DNA of 35,748 bases from Aphanothece sp. CMT-3BRIN-NPC111 (GCA_019359765.1 JAHHGU010000055.1:1-35748); one strand, 5' to 3'; counted from the stretch's first letter, positions 9,019 to 17,409 are shown. Program-made: numbers and translations. Notes: generated from the sequence alone by a model not told the origin.

Positions 9019-9617
9019 GAAACCTTATGTACCTTATAGTAGAAGGATATAGTGACGCTCTATCCAGCTAACCTTACTGGTATAACGAGAGCAACCCGGT
9101 CGCTAAAATAGGGGACAAAACTACTCCAAGCAGGATCAAAAATTTATTTTGCGTGTAGGGGCAGGTTTAGTCGGTATCCCAGAAGAGATGCATTTAAAAG
9201 TAGATGACCAAACCCGTCCCTACTATCACGGGCTAAGTTACGTACTTGTAAATATTCAACAGCTATGAAGTCATATTTCCTCACTAACTGATGAGCAGTT
9301 TTATAAGGGAAATCTTTTCTTTGACTTGCAGGCTTTTGATTGTACGTTATGATTTTAGCACTTTTTCTAACAGAAGTTTTTTATCCGTAGACGCATGAAT
9401 CCGCTTTGTTGTGCTTATACGACAGGCTCCAGCGCGTAGGTTTTGCCACTATCAGTCAAAAGATTTGAGATTTTAGATTGACCTTGCCCACAAGGGGATA
9501 AGGCTTGGTCTAAAGCTGGATTTTCGTCGTTTGTCCCCCTGCATAATGGGACGAGGGTTGAACCAAATTTTACGTCGTCAAGTTTTTATGAATTAACAGT
9601 TGCAGATTCCTACTTAT
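9019..9617. other. 600-bp spacer, mostly repeat-derived
   Basis: No gene is supported. The left third holds an imperfect inverted repeat (9155-9223, listed separately). A region at 9479-9509 has a CCTTGCCC/GGGGATAAGG hairpin whose TTGACC edge is faintly like the IS right ends in this window, too weak to call. The rest shows nothing recognisable. Confidence 0.4.
9155..9223. repeat. MITE-like imperfect inverted repeat
   Basis: Arms at 9155-9172 (GTAGGGGCAGGTTTAGTC) and 9206-9223 pair over 18 positions. The three mismatches all give G-U pairs in RNA. The 33-bp interior is unpaired. Repeats starting with GTAGGGGC and ending with its complement are widespread in cyanobacterial spacers, so this is probably a small mobile or dispersed repeat. 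Confidence 0.55.
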
Positions 9618-10505
9618 TCATGTGTGAGGAAACAAAGCCTTGATCCCATCGCCGGGGTTAGGTTGTTTTACCAATGACTCACCGATGAGAACTGCACTAG
9701 CACCGGCTTCGGCAACCAAGCTGATGTCTGCGGGAGTATGCAGCCCAGACTCGCTAACGACGAGGATGCCACGCTTGTGCAACTCACCCCCTCGTTCTGC
9801 CAATAGTTGGCAGGTGGTTTGCAAATCAACTGAGAAATCTTCCAGATTGCGATTGTTGATACCAACTAAGGTAATCCCATCTAAAGCTAGCACGCGGTCT
9901 AGTTCCGCCTGGGTATGCACTTCTATTAAAGGTGTCATTCCCAGAGCGTTGGTAATTTTGACAAAGTACTGGAGATCTTTATCGCTAAGAATTGCCGCAA
10001 TCAGCAGGACGGCATCGGCTCCCTGGCTGCGAGCGAGATATATTTGGTAAGGATAGATGACAAACTCCTTACAGAGCAACGGCAAGTCCACACTGGCACG
10101 AACACGAGCTAGGTTATCAAAGCTGCCTTGAAAGAATTTTTTGTCTGTCAGCACCGATAAACAGCTAGCTCCTCCCTGCTGATATGACTGAGCGATCGCC
10201 ACTGGATCAAAATCTTCCCGAATCACTCCTTTACTGGGAGATGCCTTTTTAACTTCCGCAATCAAGGCAGGCCGAGTCTTTCCGTGCCGCAGGGCGTCCA
10301 CAAAGTTACGGGGGGCTGGTAGTGACTGTGCCTGCTGCTGCAACTTTGCCAAGGGAAGACGTTCCCGCATCTGGTCAACTTCACTTTCTTTGTGCCAGAC
10401 AATTTCCTCTAGGATATGGCGCGGCGCGGCATCTGGTAGAGGAACTTGATACTGCAAAGAGCTGACGGAAAAAGCTGGGTTTGGGGGGCGACGGCGAATT
10501 TGCAT
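9618..10505 (-). CDS. trpC: Indole-3-glycerol phosphate synthase
   Basis: A cytosolic TIM-barrel enzyme of tryptophan synthesis that closes the indole ring from CdRP. Family motifs are present in order: the ILEEIVWHKESEV N-terminal helix, IAEVKKASPSKG (phosphate and catalytic Lys), LLCKEFVIYPYQI (catalytic Lys), LIEVHTQAEL, VGINNRNL and the phosphate loop VLIGESL. I place the start at the ATG at 10505 (295 residues, beginning MQIRRRPPNP), typical of cyanobacterial TrpC. The frame is open 32 codons further upstream, but those codons run through the IS-like hairpin at 10530-10566 and are unlikely to be translated. No strong ribosome site is visible. It lies downstream of lpdA on the same strand, separated by a hairpin. 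Confidence 0.94.
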   Translation of the reverse strand: MQIRRRPPNPAFSVSSLQYQVPLPDAAPRHILEEIVWHKESEVDQMRERLPLAKLQQQAQSLPAPRNFVDALRHGKTRPALIAEVKKASPSKGVIREDFDPVAIAQSYQQGGASCLSVLTDKKFFQGSFDNLARVRASVDLPLLCKEFVIYPYQIYLARSQGADAVLLIAAILSDKDLQYFVKITNALGMTPLIEVHTQAELDRVLALDGITLVGINNRNLEDFSVDLQTTCQLLAERGGELHKRGILVVSESGLHTPADISLVAEAGASAVLIGESLVKQPNPGDGIKALFPHT

Positions 10506-10529
10506 ATTTATTAGTTTTACCAAAAGAGT

Positions 10530-10566
10530 GGGTATAAAGCCCCGTCCTAGAAGGACGGCTTTTATT
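10530..10566 (+). mobile_element. Solo left-end hairpin of an IS200/IS605-type element
   Basis: This 37-bp segment matches the left end of the tnpB element at 35419-35455 in 32 of 37 positions. Both have a CCGTCC/GGACGG stem, and the loops differ by TAGAA versus TTCTA. The same layout heads the frameshifted element at 13799-13761 on the - strand. No tnpB follows here, so it is best read as an orphan left end or MITE scar, 25 bp upstream of the trpC start. Confidence 0.7.
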
Positions 10567-10601
10567 AGTTGATTTATGAAGTTAAAGTGCGACGCTTTCA
10601 A

Positions 10602-10643
10602 GCTAGAGGCTAGGATCTCAAGAGGATTTTTCTAGCCTCTAGC
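10602..10643. terminator. CTAG-repeat hairpin after lpdA
   Basis: Perfect 12-bp inverted repeat, GCTAGAGGCTAG at 10602-10613 and its complement at 10632-10643, extended by another CTCTAGC unit that reaches the lpdA stop at 10650. It probably ends or attenuates lpdA transcription before trpC. Confidence 0.55.
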
Positions 10644-10649
10644 CTCTAG

Positions 10650-12095
10650 CTAAACAGCGGCAGCCCGTTTATAGGCTTCATCCAAAACTTCTGAGAGGGT
10701 GGGGTGGGCATGCACCAAGTATGCCAAGGACTTGACAGACTGCCTGTGAGCGATCGCATTTGATGCCTCGTGAATCAAATCTGAGGCGTGCAAACCGATG
10801 ATATGGACGCCCAAGACTTCGCCTGTATCTTGGCGATAAATCACCTTTGCCATGCCGTCGGCTTCTCCTTCGGCGATCGCTTTGGAATTACCCTTGAAGT
10901 AACTCCGTACAGTCCCCACCTCAAATCCCTCTACTTGCCCCAACTCCTTAGCCGCAGACTCGGTCATGCCCACAAAGCTAATTTCTGGGTGGGTAAAGGC
11001 AGCCGCTGGGATGCTGTGATAGTCTACAGTACGATCGCGACCACAGATGTTTTCTACTGCCACGATACCTTGAGCAGAAGCTGCATGAGCTAGCATCATT
11101 TTGCCAGTAGCATCCCCAATCGCCCACAAGTGCGGTACAGGTTCGCCAGCGGCTAATACTGCCATCCGGTCATCAACTTGGATAAAGCCTCGGCGATCTG
11201 TTTCCACGCCCACAGTTTCCAGCCCTAGGTTATTAGTATCAGGAATGCGACCCGTTGCTACCAGGCAGGCATCCACTTCTAATACATCCACGACTTCTTT
11301 AGTTTTAGCGTCAGCTAGCTCAATTACCACAGGCGTTCCTGGGATTACCTTACTGGCTAAATTTCCCACCTTTGTTTCCACGTCCCGAGGGGAAATCAGC
11401 ACCCGTTCTGCAAGTTTAGCAATATCCCGGTCAAATCCCGGCATGAGTTGATCTAAAGCTTCGATCATCGTCACTTCACAGCCTAAGGCTGTATAAATAT
11501 CGGAAAACTCTAGACCGATGTAGCCACTGCCAATAATCGCTATCCAATTTGGTAGCGACTCTAACTTGAGAGCGTCATCACTCGTAAATACGGTTTTACC
11601 GTCAATTTCAATGCCAGGGGGCACCCAAGGAATAGAGCCAGAGGAAATAATAATATCTTTGGCGGTGATAGTTTTCTCACCCGCCTCTGTGGTCACAGTT
11701 ACTTTTTGCGGTGCTGCTACTTTGCCTCTACCGGCGATAATATCCACCTTGAGCCGTTTGAGGCTATTGATTAAATCTCCCCTAAGCTTGCTGACTATGT
11801 TACTAGCGTGGTCTGCGATCGCCTGTCTGTCAAATTCCACACCCCCTAACTGAATCCCTAACGCCTTGAGGTGGTGCGTGTTGCGTAACTCCCGCACGCG
11901 CCCAGAGGCAGCCAACAAAGCTTTGGAGGGAATACAGCCGCGATTGACACAGGTTCCGCCCATCTCTGAGGCCTCGATGATAGCGGTTTTTAGTCCGCAG
12001 CTGACAGCATGGAGAGCAGCCCCATGTCCGCCTACACCCGCGCCGATAATCACTAAATCGTAGTCAAATGCCTGAGTCACGTTACTCTGCTCCAT
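10650..12095 (-). CDS. lpdA: Dihydrolipoyl dehydrogenase (E3)
   Basis: A FAD-dependent disulfide oxidoreductase that reoxidises dihydrolipoamide of the pyruvate dehydrogenase and glycine cleavage complexes, using NAD+. It has the FAD dinucleotide fold GAGVGGHGA near the N-terminus and the redox disulfide GGTCVNRGC (CxxxxC). The NAD-binding motif is IIGSGYIGLE, the second FAD motif is LWAIGDATG, and the catalytic His-Glu pair lies in HAHPTLSE near the C-terminus. I chose the ATG at 12095 (481 residues); a TTG at 12107 in the same frame would add four residues. The region just upstream is the right end of an IS element (12117-12150), which holds the only AGGGAGAGG-like ribosome site. trpC follows on the same strand after a hairpin. 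Confidence 0.94.
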   Translation of the reverse strand: MEQSNVTQAFDYDLVIIGAGVGGHGAALHAVSCGLKTAIIEASEMGGTCVNRGCIPSKALLAASGRVRELRNTHHLKALGIQLGGVEFDRQAIADHASNIVSKLRGDLINSLKRLKVDIIAGRGKVAAPQKVTVTTEAGEKTITAKDIIISSGSIPWVPPGIEIDGKTVFTSDDALKLESLPNWIAIIGSGYIGLEFSDIYTALGCEVTMIEALDQLMPGFDRDIAKLAERVLISPRDVETKVGNLASKVIPGTPVVIELADAKTKEVVDVLEVDACLVATGRIPDTNNLGLETVGVETDRRGFIQVDDRMAVLAAGEPVPHLWAIGDATGKMMLAHAASAQGIVAVENICGRDRTVDYHSIPAAAFTHPEISFVGMTESAAKELGQVEGFEVGTVRSYFKGNSKAIAEGEADGMAKVIYRQDTGEVLGVHIIGLHASDLIHEASNAIAHRQSVKSLAYLVHAHPTLSEVLDEAYKRAAAV

Positions 12096-12116
12096 AATAC
12101 AAATCAAACATTACGA

Positions 12117-12150
12117 TTGACCTCTCCCTGGGCTAAAGCCACAGGGATTC
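12117..12150 (-). mobile_element. IS200/IS605-type right end next to lpdA
   Basis: On the - strand this 34-bp segment runs from GAATCCC to GGTCAA with a TCCCT/AGGGA-type stem. It matches the layout of the right ends at 12467-12499 and 20235-20268. It directly follows a tnpB C-terminal remnant and ends 22 bp before the lpdA ATG (10 bp before the alternative TTG). Confidence 0.7.
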
Positions 12151-12390
12151 TAAACTGTTGCTACGAGGTGGGCTAAAGCCACGCCTATAAGCTTTGCGCG
12201 TTTTGGTTTCCCAGATCCGAAATCTGGTAGCAAGGGTCAAAACTTGCCTACAGACCTTGACTAGACTTAAACCTAGTTGTGTCTCTACTTTCCGCATGAT
12301 GTTTGCGGCTCCGTTCAAGTCGGCGTTGATAAGTTTTCCTGCACCAGTGCGATACATACCGCGCTTAACTCGTTTTCCTGATGGCTAAGC
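12133..12390 (-). pseudogene. tnpB C-terminal remnant
   Basis: The - strand frame encodes SGKRVKRGMYRTGAGKLINADLNGAANIMRKV followed by the basic tail ending at 12133. The LINADLNGAANI block is the last catalytic Asp region after the zinc finger in IS1341-type TnpB (RNA-guided nuclease of IS200/IS605 elements). Upstream of residue SGKR the frame is broken by stops near 12395-12410, and no zinc finger, RuvC-I or N-terminal domain remains. The sequence is of a different TnpB subgroup from the frameshifted copy at 12565-13724. It is non-functional debris, with its own right end attached at 12117-12150. Confidence 0.8.
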
Positions 12391-12466
12391 AGCTGCGGCC
12401 GTTTAGGGATATATGGAGGATAGAGAATAAGGGAGGTTTTCTTATTGCTTATTTTACCGGAAGCAG

Positions 12467-13799
12467 TTGACACTCCCCTGCCTAAACGCGAGGGGATTCT
12501 TCGTTCATCGACTCAACTTGCCGAGATAGGTTTGCACCTAAAACAGTAGGGGCTAAGTCTCCCGTTAGCGAAGCTGCGCGTCAGCGCTAGCGTTCGGATT
12601 TACAATCCAAGTTCCCACATGCCCTGTGGTACTCAAAGCTTCTTTCAGAATATTGATGGCGGCATTCCAGTCCCTGTCTAGCACAAACCCACACTGGCAA
12701 ACATGAGTTCTCATCGACAAAGACTTCTTGACTACAGCGCCACAGTTAGAGCATTCCTGGGACGTGTAAGCCGGATTAACTGCAACAGTTATCTTGCTAA
12801 ACTTGACCCCAAAATGCTCAAGCCATCTTCTGAACTGATACCAACCTGCATCATTAATAGACTTAGCGAGACAATGGTTCTTGACTAAGTTTTTAATCCT
12901 CAAATCTTCGTAGGCGACCAAATCGTTAGATTGGATTACGCAACGTGCCACTAAGAATGGCATGTTCTTCACGTTGCCTACTTATTTTGAGGTGTACTCG
13001 CCCTAGTTTGTTAATGGCTTTTTTCCGGTTGGCAGAGCCTTTTTTCTTATGAGAAACACGGCTTTGACTCAATTTCAGCCGTTCCTCACCCGTTCGATAA
13101 AACTTAGGGTTTGGCTCGGCATGACCATTGCTATCGGTGTAGAACTCTTTCAATCCCACATCGAGTCCGATGTTCTTACCTGTCGGTTGCGAGTCTATCT
13201 TGTTCTCAGTTTTGACTAAAAACTGAACATAGTACCCGTCTGCTCGACGTACCACTCTCACCCGTTTTATTTGGTCGAGTTGATAGAAGTTTAAATCCCA
13301 CGTCCCCTTGAGTTTAAGAGTACCGATTCCCTTCTTGTCGGTAAAGGTGATTTGTTTCCTGGTTTCAGAAAGCGTCCATCCAGAGGTTTTGTACGTAACT
13401 GAACGACAGTTTTTCTTGAATATCGGATAACCTTTCTTTCCTGGAATGGACTTCTTGCAGTTGTCGTAGAACCGGGCAATTGAGCTATACGCTCTTTCAA
13501 CCGCAACTTGACAAGCATGAGAATTTAGAGTTTTGACGAAAGGATACTCCGCTCTCAATGCTGTGTTGTGGCGATACAACTCTTTTTGTCCTACGCCTCG
13601 GTTATCCATCCAGAAACGGATACACTTATTGCGGACACACGGCTACCGCCGCGGTTCTAATCGCCTCGTCTATAGCAGCATATTGAGTTGTTTTCCCTTT
13701 AGCCTTGAACTCTAAAGCTATCATTTGACGTGGAAAAACCCTAAATCATAATTATAGCACGAACAAAAGTCGCCCGCTTAAGGGCGAGGCTTGTATCCC
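12467..13799 (-). mobile_element. tnpB-only IS200/IS605-family element, inactivated
   Basis: This element is about 1.33 kb and lies on the - strand. Its left end at 13799-13761 carries a TCGCCC/GGGCGA hairpin, and its right end at 12499-12467 (GAATCCCC to GTGTCAA) carries a TCCCCT/AGGGGA hairpin. A single tnpB with two frame breaks lies between them. No tnpA transposase gene is present, as in IS1341-type elements that depend on a transposase in trans. Boundaries are my estimate from matches to the other ends in this window. Confidence 0.75.
12565..13724 (-). pseudogene. tnpB: tnpB (RNA-guided nuclease), twice frameshifted
   Basis: Three consecutive - strand frames reconstruct a TnpB of roughly 385 residues. 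The first runs from the ATG at 13724, starts MIALEFKAKGK, and is lost near 13640 before a stop at 13626-13628. The second frame resumes with RNKCIRFWMDNRGVG and contains the first RuvC Asp in GLDVGLKEF. The break near 12950 falls just after SRQREEHA; the third frame continues with VARCVIQSNDLVAYEDLRIKN (catalytic Glu), the CSNC/CQCG zinc finger and the last Asp in LDRDWNAAINIL. All three catalytic acids survive but no single frame joins them. Each break needs a one-base shift. It is therefore probably inactive, and recently so, since the rest is well preserved. Confidence 0.85.
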
Positions 13800-13889
13800 A
13801 TTAATTCTGGTCAAGATAGATTAGTTTGTACAATCTCAGCTGATTTGTTATACCGTTAGCTGAACCCGTCACTGAAAAGTCCAAGGCAG

Positions 13890-16082
13890 ATGAAGCCCCT
13901 CTATTGCAGCAAAGGACACGAAAATCCGACTGGAACCAACTTTTGCCAGCAGTGTGGGGAGAAGCTTAGTCTGCCCACCAGCAACAACCTGACTCAAGGC
14001 TCAATCCTAGGCGGTAGCGAAGCAACGCCGCAGGAGTTTCGCTACCGCATTGTACGCGAGCTGGGACACGGAGGCTTTGGACGTACCTATCTGGCCCTCG
14101 ACCTCAACAGGTTTAACGAACCCTGCGTTTTAAAGGAATTTGCCCCCCAGGTTCAAGGCAGCTACGCCTTACAAAAAGCTGAGCAGTTATTTGAGCGAGA
14201 AGCTGGTGTTCTTTACAAGCTACAACACCCCCAGATTCCGCGTTTCCGAGAGATGTTCCGGGTTAACACCCATGACACGGGACGCCTGTTTCTGGTGCAG
14301 GACTACGTAGAGGGTGATACTTACCGCGCCCTGTTAGAGGTGCGTAGGCAGCAGGGGCTAAAGTTTACTGAAGCAGAAGTGACGCAGCTGTTGTTCCAGA
14401 TTCTGCCTGTATTGGAATACATCCACTCAAATGGGGTGATTCACCGGGATATCTCCCCAGACAACCTCATGCTGCGAAGTTCTGACAATCTGCCAGTGCT
14501 GATTGACTTTGGGGGTGTCAAGCAAGTCGCTGCCACCGTAGAATCGCAATTCAGCCCAGCCGGTAGTGGAACAACCGTAATTCCCACCCGACTGGGTAAG
14601 GTGGGATATGCTCCAGAAGAGCAGATGCAAAGGGGGATAGTCTTTCCCCACAGCGATTTGTACGCTTTGGCTGTAACTATGCTGGTATTGCTCACAGGCA
14701 AGCAGCCCCACCAGCTGATCAATCCCCAAACGCTGAGTTGGGACTGGCGGCGGGAAGTAAGCCTCAGCCCGACGTTGGAAAGCGTGCTAGATAAAATGCT
14801 ACAACCGAGACCGGGCGATCGCTACCAATCCGTAAGTGAAGTACTCCAAGCCCTCAGCGGCAATTTGCCAATTGCTGCCTATCCTCCCACTCAACCAGCG
14901 GGGCTACCCTCAACACCTTCACTACCGACAACTGAAGCCACACTAGCAGTAGTACCTCCTCCGGTAGGGCAGGGGTATCCTCCACCCCATTCCCTTAACC
15001 CGTCTGCCTCCCCAGCCACGACGCCAGCATCGCTTCCCAGCCAGCCCCGCCGTAAATTCTTCAAATTATTGAGGAAAATCTTGCTTGTACCCATGTTAAT
15101 TGCTGCTGCCGGGGGCATCGGCTGGTGGGCTGGAAATCTCTGGTTGCACTCTAAGTCAGATCCAGGACGGAAACCGCCTGAGCCAACTTCTTCACCCAGT
15201 GCTTCCTCTGCTATCGATGGTGAGCAAGAGCTACCGCCGCAGGTTTCAGCCTCCGAGAAGCAACGCAAGGAAGCCCTGCGACAGCGTCGCCTCGATTTGG
15301 GCATTGACTACAACTTCTACGTTGACCTGGTTAATGAGGCTTTCTGGATTCAGAACCCCAATCAACGCGGGCGTCGTTTGAGCAATGAGCCAGAGGATGA
15401 GCAGTTGCGACAGCAGTGGGACAAAATATCCGCCCAGTTGCTGGATAAGTTGGAGACCTCCAACTTGAGTAGCGAAGCCCGCAGGCGCTTGGGAAGCTAC
15501 AGTGCTACTGACCGAGAGCGGTGGAAGGTGGAAGTGAACAAACTACGCCTCAGCAGTCGCGCCCTCTACGATCTAACCGATGGGAAGTATTTATCTATTT
15601 TCTCCGATTATTCTACGGACAAACTGGGTCTGACCTTTGAGCAGTTTTTGAACACACCTATGGGGCAGGTGTGGCAAGCGATGGTGGCTGACCAAGTAAA
15701 AAAATTACAGTCTGGAACTGCCCTAGAAACGATTCGCTTTGAGCCAGGGGCTACTAGCAATAAACTCAGCGCTACCCTCAAACCAAGTGAAGGCAAAGCC
15801 TATATTGCCCAACTCAATCAAGGTCAGCTGATGCAAGTTCAGCTGCAAACTGGTGAGAAAGTTTTGTTCTCGGTCTATAGTCCTACGGGCAAGATGCGAA
15901 TACTAGAAGACTCACGAGAACGCAACTGGTCAGGACAGCTAACTGAATCGGGATACTACGAATTTGTAGTCATTTCCAATGCCTCTGGGCCAATTGATTA
16001 TCAACTTAACCTCACTGTTGAAAACTCTTCCTCACCTGCAACTCCCTCACCTCAACTGTCTGAATCTAAACCGCCTGGTTAA
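13890..16082 (+). CDS. Membrane-anchored Ser/Thr protein kinase with N-terminal zinc ribbon and C-terminal PPC-like domain
   Basis: A 730-residue signalling protein. A short zinc-ribbon-like motif with C6, H10, C19 and C22 opens it. The kinase domain (about 50-325) has the Gly loop GHGGFG (59-64), the ATP lysine K82 in VLKEFAP, a catalytic loop HRDISPDN (D187) and DFG at 206-208. HRDIS in place of HRDLK is common in cyanobacterial Pkn2-type kinases. A Pro/Thr-rich linker (about 330-390) leads to one membrane span (about 396-419). The extracytoplasmic part has a charged helical region (about 445-600). It ends in a beta-rich region (about 630-715) like the bacterial pre-peptidase C-terminal (PPC) fold. 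Topology suggests an outside sensor and inside kinase. It stands alone downstream of the IS island; its targets are unknown. Confidence 0.9.
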   Translation: MKPLYCSKGHENPTGTNFCQQCGEKLSLPTSNNLTQGSILGGSEATPQEFRYRIVRELGHGGFGRTYLALDLNRFNEPCVLKEFAPQVQGSYALQKAEQLFEREAGVLYKLQHPQIPRFREMFRVNTHDTGRLFLVQDYVEGDTYRALLEVRRQQGLKFTEAEVTQLLFQILPVLEYIHSNGVIHRDISPDNLMLRSSDNLPVLIDFGGVKQVAATVESQFSPAGSGTTVIPTRLGKVGYAPEEQMQRGIVFPHSDLYALAVTMLVLLTGKQPHQLINPQTLSWDWRREVSLSPTLESVLDKMLQPRPGDRYQSVSEVLQALSGNLPIAAYPPTQPAGLPSTPSLPTTEATLAVVPPPVGQGYPPPHSLNPSASPATTPASLPSQPRRKFFKLLRKILLVPMLIAAAGGIGWWAGNLWLHSKSDPGRKPPEPTSSPSASSAIDGEQELPPQVSASEKQRKEALRQRRLDLGIDYNFYVDLVNEAFWIQNPNQRGRRLSNEPEDEQLRQQWDKISAQLLDKLETSNLSSEARRRLGSYSATDRERWKVEVNKLRLSSRALYDLTDGKYLSIFSDYSTDKLGLTFEQFLNTPMGQVWQAMVADQVKKLQSGTALETIRFEPGATSNKLSATLKPSEGKAYIAQLNQGQLMQVQLQTGEKVLFSVYSPTGKMRILEDSRERNWSGQLTESGYYEFVVISNASGPIDYQLNLTVENSSSPATPSPQLSESKPPG

Positions 16083-16172
16083 GCGAGGAGAAAGGCTCAG
16101 GATAATTCTGCTCTATTACCTCCTCAGCTCCCTCTTTCTTATGTAACCTTCACTAACTTTTTTACACCAAAT

Positions 16173-16280
16173 ATGGTAGAATACCATTCTTTGCATAAGC
16201 TGACAACTCAACTAATGCGTGAAAACCAAACTATAGTGGTTGAGGATTTGGCTGTAAAAAATATGGTTAAGAATCATTGT
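16173..16280 (+). pseudogene. tnpB fragment (EDLAVKNM region)
   Basis: The + strand frame from about 16191 reads LHKLTTQLMRENQ followed by TIVVEDLAVKNMVKNH. That is the helix and RuvC-II segment (catalytic Glu) of an IS200/IS605 TnpB. Only about 30 residues match. No zinc finger, N-terminal domain or ends are found. The match stops exactly where the perfect palindrome at 16279-16306 begins. The sequence differs from the 12565-13724 copy (EDLRIKNL), so it derives from another element. Confidence 0.75.
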
Positions 16281-16306
16281 AGAGACGCGCCATGGCGCGT
16301 CTCTAC
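16279..16306. repeat. Perfect 28-bp palindrome (GTAGAGACGCGCCA type)
   Basis: GTAGAGACGCGCCA at 16279-16292 is followed without a loop by its exact reverse complement at 16293-16306. Palindromes of this GTAGAGACGCG type are frequent dispersed repeats in cyanobacterial genomes. Here it abuts the end of a tnpB fragment. Confidence 0.75.
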
Positions 16307-16313
16307 TAATTGT

Positions 16314-16327
16314 CCGGGCATGCCCGG
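16314..16327. repeat. Perfect 14-bp palindrome CCGGGCATGCCCGG
   Basis: A second, unrelated perfect palindrome, CCGGGCA followed by TGCCCGG, lies seven bases after the 28-bp one, in a spacer otherwise without structure. It may be part of the same dispersed repeat unit. Confidence 0.5.
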
Positions 16328-16482
16328 TGTGATGTGAGTTTTATGTAGCAGGACGTCCAGCATCGCTATGTTGAGGCTAATGGTATGGTCTAGAGCGATC
16401 GCAACGCCTAAAATTTTAGAGTTTAGATTTTGGATTGTTCGTCTCATCCAAAATCGGCAATCCCAAATGCTTTGGAGGTTTG

Positions 16483-17409
16483 ATGAAAGTAGCTATCACT
16501 GGTGCAACGGGATTTGTCGGTAGTCGCTTAGTGGAGCGTTTGCACGGCTTAGGACATCAGGTATTAGTTCTAAGCCGTAATCTATCCAAAGCCCAGAAAG
16601 TATTTTCTGCCTCAGCGTTCCCGAATCTTGAAGTCGTTGCCTATACTCCAACTGAATCTGGTTCCTGGCAACAGAGTATTTCTGGGTGTGACGCTGTAGT
16701 GAATCTGGCAGGAGAACCGATTGCTGAGGAGCGTTGGACGCCAGAACATAAGCAGGAAATTCTAGCTAGCCGTAAGGTTGGGACTCAAAAAATTGTGGAA
16801 GCTATTGCCCAAGCAACCTCAAAACCAGCTGTATTAGTAAATGCTTCAGCGATTGGTTATTACGGAACGAGCGAGACTGCTACCTTTGATGAAACCAGTT
16901 TTCCTGGTGACGATTTTCTGGCTCAGGTTTGTCAAGCTTGGGAAGCAGAAGCGCAGAAAGTAAAAGACATCGGTACCAGGCTGGTAATTGTACGATTGGG
17001 GATTGTGCTGGGCACGGGAGGCGCACTGGCTAAAATGCTTCCTCCCTTCAAACTATTTGCTGGTGGTCCCTTAGGTACTGGTCATCAGTGGTTCTCTTGG
17101 ATTCACCGGGATGACCTCGTTAACCTGATTTTGTTATCACTAAGCAGACCGGACATCGAAGGCGTCCTTAACGCTACAGCCCCGAACCCAGTTCGCATGA
17201 CCGAATTCTGCCAGAGCTTAGGGCAAGTTCTAAATCGACCTTCCTGGTTGCCCGTTCCCGGCTTTGCCCTAGAAGTACTCTTGGGAGATGGTGCCAAGGT
17301 GGTTTTGGAAGGTCAACAGGTTCTACCCAAAAGAACTTTGTCCAACGGCTTTGACTATCAATATCCCACTCTTAAACCAGCACTTGAGGAAATCTTGAGG
17401 CATAGCTAG
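16483..17409 (+). CDS. NAD(P)-binding epimerase-like protein, TIGR01777/SulA-like SDR family
   Basis: A 308-residue atypical extended SDR. The Rossmann glycine motif GATGFVGSRL is at the very N-terminus, supporting the ATG at 16483, which also has GGAGG at 16474-16478. A frame open upstream to 16435 adds 16 residues with no homology signal. The active-site Tyr lies in ASAIGYYGTSE, and VVNLAGEPI plus the PPFKLFAGGPLGTGHQWFSW region are hallmarks of the TIGR01777 (YfcH/SDR39U1) family. A C-terminal DUF1731-like part (about 250-300, beginning near RPSWLPVPGFALEVLLG) is present. The substrate is unknown. It is convergent with murA, with a perfect hairpin between them. Confidence 0.88.
   Translation: MKVAITGATGFVGSRLVERLHGLGHQVLVLSRNLSKAQKVFSASAFPNLEVVAYTPTESGSWQQSISGCDAVVNLAGEPIAEERWTPEHKQEILASRKVGTQKIVEAIAQATSKPAVLVNASAIGYYGTSETATFDETSFPGDDFLAQVCQAWEAEAQKVKDIGTRLVIVRLGIVLGTGGALAKMLPPFKLFAGGPLGTGHQWFSWIHRDDLVNLILLSLSRPDIEGVLNATAPNPVRMTEFCQSLGQVLNRPSWLPVPGFALEVLLGDGAKVVLEGQQVLPKRTLSNGFDYQYPTLKPALEEILRHS

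Noticed and set aside
10506..10601. N-terminal extension of trpC
   Set aside because: These 32 codons pass through the IS-like hairpin at 10530-10566 and do not fit the TrpC N-terminus; the ATG at 10505 does.
12565..13609. TnpB-derived repressor (TldR-like) or split two-protein nuclease
   Set aside because: The RuvC acids are all retained rather than lost, and the frames break inside conserved segments, which fits simple inactivation.
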